From the NCBI GenBank assembly GCA_030433055.1, contig JAUILJ010000392.1, positions 1-7,386 of the forward strand: 7,386 bases of DNA. The letters are read 5' to 3'. The notes beneath the pieces are model-generated. The model was not told the origin of the DNA. It saw only the letters and a program-made list of their open reading frames with translations, and did no database searches. This DNA is from Polyangia bacterium (GTDB lineage Bacteria; Myxococcota_A; Polyangia; Polyangiales; Polyangiaceae). A program made the translations under genes and the position numbers. This document shows, one piece after another, positions 5,230 to 7,386 of this stretch (position 1 is its first letter; each line of letters begins with the position of its first letter).

Positions 5230-5286
5230 CTCCCGTTTCCAGACGGAGATTGACGTCGCCGCTCAGCTGACGATCGATGGACGCAT
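5230..5286 (+). promoter_or_regulatory. Leader/promoter region of FHA-like paralog B, shared with paralog A
   Basis: CTCCCGTTTCCAGACGGA (5230-5247) shares 15 of 18 bases with 754-771, then TTGACG (5250-5255) and TCGATGGACGC (5274-5284) follow in the same order as upstream of paralog A. The in-frame TGA at 5251-5253 means this stretch cannot extend the protein, so it is conserved as non-coding DNA or RNA. Confidence 0.5.
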
Positions 5287-6138
5287 ATGGCGGCAGTCGC
5301 CCTCAAGATCTCGGGTCCGGAGGGGGAGCGACGGGTCAGCGTGAACGGCAGCGTTCGGATCGGGCGCAGCGCAGCCTCCGATGTGGTGCTCAAGCATCCA
5401 GCGGTCTCGGCTGACGCCCTGGTGGTGCGCCGGGATGGGAGCGGGGCGATCGCTGAGCCGATTGGCGGCGTCATCGCGCTGAACGACGCGCGCATGCAGA
5501 GCAAGCGGCAGCTCAAGGACGGAGACGAGATCAAGCTGGGCCCCTATCGGATCCTGGTGACGGTTACCGGCAGCCTCTCCGTTCGTCCTCCGTCGGTGCG
5601 ACCTGGGACGCTGACGCCCGTGGCGAGCCGACCCAGCGCGCCTCCAGGAACGTTACCTCCGGGAATCAAAACACCGACGCTGCGCCCTTCTGCGCCACCT
5701 CCGGAGGCGGTCGAGATTTCAGAGGGTGAACGCCTGCAGGCGCTGGCAGAGGCGCGTACTCGGCTGATCGGGGGGGAGAAGCGCAGCATCGTGCTGAGCA
5801 AGCTCGTCGAGGCTGGTATCGCTCGCGGCGAGGCGACGGCGAACATCGAAGGCGTGATCTCTGAGCTGCGAGCGGCGACGCGTCGTCGAGCGATCCGTCG
5901 AGTGCTCCTGGGCCTGTTGACGTTGTTGCTCGGGCTGCTGGTGACTGCGTACTACGCCAGGTTCATCCCGACGATCGGCGCGAAGGTGTTGGAGCTGCGG
6001 TTGCCCCATACCGAGCGCGTGTTCCTGTTCGCAGGAGAGTACTGGCTTGGTCCGGTGCTCGCGCTGCTTGGAGCCTCGTTGTTGCTCGCGGGCGTGTTTC
6101 GCGTCGTTCGAGGTGACTCCCGCTACAAGGGACGCTGA
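5287..6138 (+). CDS. FHA-like, two-TM membrane protein, paralog B
   Basis: Protein of 283 residues with the same architecture as the gene at 811. The FHA-like domain (about 1-94) contains VRIGRSAASDVVL (23-35), HPAVSADA (37-44), ALNDARMQ (64-71) and DGDEIKLGPYRI (78-89). Arg27 of the IGR motif, Ser41 and Asn66 are kept, but the His of SxxH is missing, so phosphopeptide binding is more plausible here than in paralog A, though still uncertain. A Pro-rich linker (about 97-142, with PGTLTP and PGTLPP) is followed by the shared helical segment (about 146-195: LIGGE, EAGIARGEA, VISELR), a basic patch RRRAIRR (199-205), and two hydrophobic helices (about 206-223 and 253-272). The extra-membrane segment between the helices is longer than in paralog A. 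It starts divergently from the TetR gene and is a candidate target. It converges with the GH43 gene. Confidence 0.88.
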   Translation: MAAVALKISGPEGERRVSVNGSVRIGRSAASDVVLKHPAVSADALVVRRDGSGAIAEPIGGVIALNDARMQSKRQLKDGDEIKLGPYRILVTVTGSLSVRPPSVRPGTLTPVASRPSAPPGTLPPGIKTPTLRPSAPPPEAVEISEGERLQALAEARTRLIGGEKRSIVLSKLVEAGIARGEATANIEGVISELRAATRRRAIRRVLLGLLTLLLGLLVTAYYARFIPTIGAKVLELRLPHTERVFLFAGEYWLGPVLALLGASLLLAGVFRVVRGDSRYKGR

Positions 6139-6197
6139 GGCGGTGCTCGGGCGGCTGATGCTGCTCCTCACCCCCACACTCGCGAGCTGTTGGTGAT

Positions 6198-6232
6198 CTG
6201 TCTCCGTAGGCCCCTGCGCAGGAGGGACACAG
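6198..6232. terminator. Candidate bidirectional terminator between paralog B and GH43
   Basis: Outer arms CTGTCTCC (6198-6205) and GGACACAG (6225-6232) pair at seven of eight positions and enclose the perfect palindrome CCTGCGCAGG (6213-6222). The structure sits in the 98-base gap where two genes end towards each other. No T-run follows on either strand, so it may be a transcript-end stabiliser rather than a true intrinsic terminator. Confidence 0.4.
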
Positions 6233-6236
6233 GACA

Positions 6237-7367
6237 CTAGGGCAACGGTTGAGAACGCGACGATGGTGCTCCCCGCATCAGGGGCCAGCCGCCTTCCCAC
6301 TGGATGCGGTCGACGAGCACCACACGGCCGGGCGATTGCTGGATCTTGCCGGCGACCCACGAGTGATACACATGCACCCAGTCGCCTGACGGGCCTTTCA
6401 CCACGGAACCATGCCCTGGGCCTGCCCACGCCCCCTTGCTCACGAGGATGGGCGCGCCTTTCTTGGTGAAGGGGCCGGTAGGCGAGCTCGCCTTGGCCAC
6501 ACCGATCGCGTAGCTGGCGCTGGCGTAGCCGTTGGCGCTGTAAAACAGGAAGAACTCCCCGCCGTGCTCCACCATCCAGGGGCCTTCGACCAGCGCGCCT
6601 TCCCAGCCCTGAGTGTTGGTGATGAGGGTGGTGGGGTTGCCCACCACCGAGAGCCCGTCCGCCGCCAGTTCCTGGATCTTGATCGGCGTCTTCTGTCCAG
6701 CGGCGTTGCCATCGATCTTCCACAGGACGTAGTGCTTGCCCGTTGACGCGCGGAAATAATGTGCGTCGATGGCACCCGGGCTCGGCTCGGTGATCAGCGG
6801 CTGACCGATGTCGGTGTAGGGCCCCGTTGGGCTAGAAGCGCTAGCGGCGCCGATCGCGAAGGTGCCAGAGCTGGAGCTCTTGGCGCTGAAATACACCACG
6901 TAGCCGTTGCCCACCTTGTGCAGCTCTGGCGCCCAGAAGCTGCCGGTGCCCCAGCCAGGCTTCGTGGCGTCGCTGAACACGGCGCCCGCGCCCTGCCAGT
7001 GGACCAGGTCCTTGGATGAGCGCAGCGGGTACTTCGGACCCGGCGTGCACGCCATGTAGTAGGTGTCGCCGTCTCGCATGACGCCAGGGTCAGGACAATC
7101 GACGTCGACCACGGGGTTGGCGTAGAGGCCGCCGCACTGGGAGTAGCGGAACGCGAGATCGCACGCGCCCGAACCACTGAAGTTTGGCGTCCAGCCGTTG
7201 GAGAGGGTCGCCGCGGAACCGCCACCACTCGACGAGCACACGCCGTCCCAGGTTACTACTCCGCCGACGTCGTCGTGGTACTGGGGGTGATTGGGTGCTG
7301 GTTTCCACGCGGCACCATACCCGATACGCGTCTCGCAGCTGCTCGGGACGCCGGTGCCGGTTGTGTT
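6237..7367 (-). CDS. GH43-family glycoside hydrolase, 5' end disrupted
   Basis: Five-bladed beta-propeller hydrolase, probably acting on arabinose- or xylose-containing polysaccharide outside the cell. Numbering from the GTG at 7241: Asp51 in DPGVMRDGDTYYM (general base), FWAPELH (102-108), Asp159 in AIDAHYFRA (pKa modulator), and Glu219 in VEGPWMV (general acid) form the GH43 triad. GPGH (about 264-267) and the closing RIQWEGGWP and SSRSQPLP are also typical, so the catalytic domain is complete. Protein-like sequence continues upstream of that GTG for 42 codons (SSCETRIGYGAAWKP, YHDDVGGVVTWDGVC) without any start codon, and is closed by in-frame TGA at 7368-7370 and again at 7380-7382. No signal peptide is present in this frame. 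Either an indel separates it from a 5' part outside the window, or the sequence has an error, or the gene is decaying. The intact catalytic domain argues for a recent event. Confidence 0.8.
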   Translation of the reverse strand, partial: NTTGTGVPSSCETRIGYGAAWKPAPNHPQYHDDVGGVVTWDGVCSSSGGGSAATLSNGWTPNFSGSGACDLAFRYSQCGGLYANPVVDVDCPDPGVMRDGDTYYMACTPGPKYPLRSSKDLVHWQGAGAVFSDATKPGWGTGSFWAPELHKVGNGYVVYFSAKSSSSGTFAIGAASASSPTGPYTDIGQPLITEPSPGAIDAHYFRASTGKHYVLWKIDGNAAGQKTPIKIQELAADGLSVVGNPTTLITNTQGWEGALVEGPWMVEHGGEFFLFYSANGYASASYAIGVAKASSPTGPFTKKGAPILVSKGAWAGPGHGSVVKGPSGDWVHVYHSWVAGKIQQSPGRVVLVDRIQWEGGWPLMRGAPSSRSQPLP

Positions 7368-7386
7368 TCAACCAGTCCTTCATCCT

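Noticed and set aside
5719..6723. Minus-strand open frame (334 codons) overlapping FHA-like paralog B and the GH43 gene
   Set aside because: Low-complexity basic and Gln-rich product spanning the ends of two convincing genes; a GC-rich shadow frame.

Overview
The window is GC-rich DNA with strong G/C preference at third codon positions. It has few housekeeping features and nine non-overlapping protein genes that mostly alternate in strand. Four things suggest a myxobacterium, most likely Polyangiales-like: a secreted lipoprotein with a long Gly/Ser/Ala linker ahead of a beta-helix, other lipoproteins with the same export logic, FHA-type membrane proteins with Pro/Ser linkers, and a secreted GH43 enzyme. 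This is inference from style, not from a marker gene.

Layout, left to right: (1) minus-strand alpha/beta-hydrolase lipoprotein cut by the left edge (1-603), preceded by an unusually AT-rich promoter patch with a 12-bp direct repeat. (2) Plus-strand degenerate-FHA, two-TM membrane protein, paralog A (811-1596). (3) Minus-strand lipoprotein with a carboxypeptidase-regulatory-like fold (1674-2129). (4) Plus-strand 56-residue small membrane protein (2331-2501). (5) Plus-strand membrane-anchored, cysteine-rich BamE/SmpA-like protein (2730-3056). (6) Plus-strand beta-helix lipoprotein (3250-4470). (7) Minus-strand TetR-family regulator (4527-5123). (8) Divergent from it, plus-strand FHA-like paralog B (5287-6138). 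(9) Minus-strand GH43 glycoside hydrolase (6237-7367), whose 5' end is broken by in-frame stops close to the right edge.

No gene-free stretch exceeds 300 bases. I see no tRNA, rRNA, CRISPR array, insertion sequence or phage gene. Most genes look like single-gene transcription units. The theme is the cell envelope: three lipoproteins, a probably secreted GH43, and four membrane-anchored or membrane proteins.

The most notable signal is non-coding. The two FHA-like paralogs lie about 4.5 kb apart and share only about 45% of residues by eye in their FHA regions. Even so, they have short, ordered, near-identical blocks upstream, including an 18-base block with 15 matches placed exactly 57 bases before each start codon. 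This points to a conserved promoter or leader and possible co-regulation. One of these blocks overlaps an imperfect palindrome in the TetR/paralog-B intergenic region.
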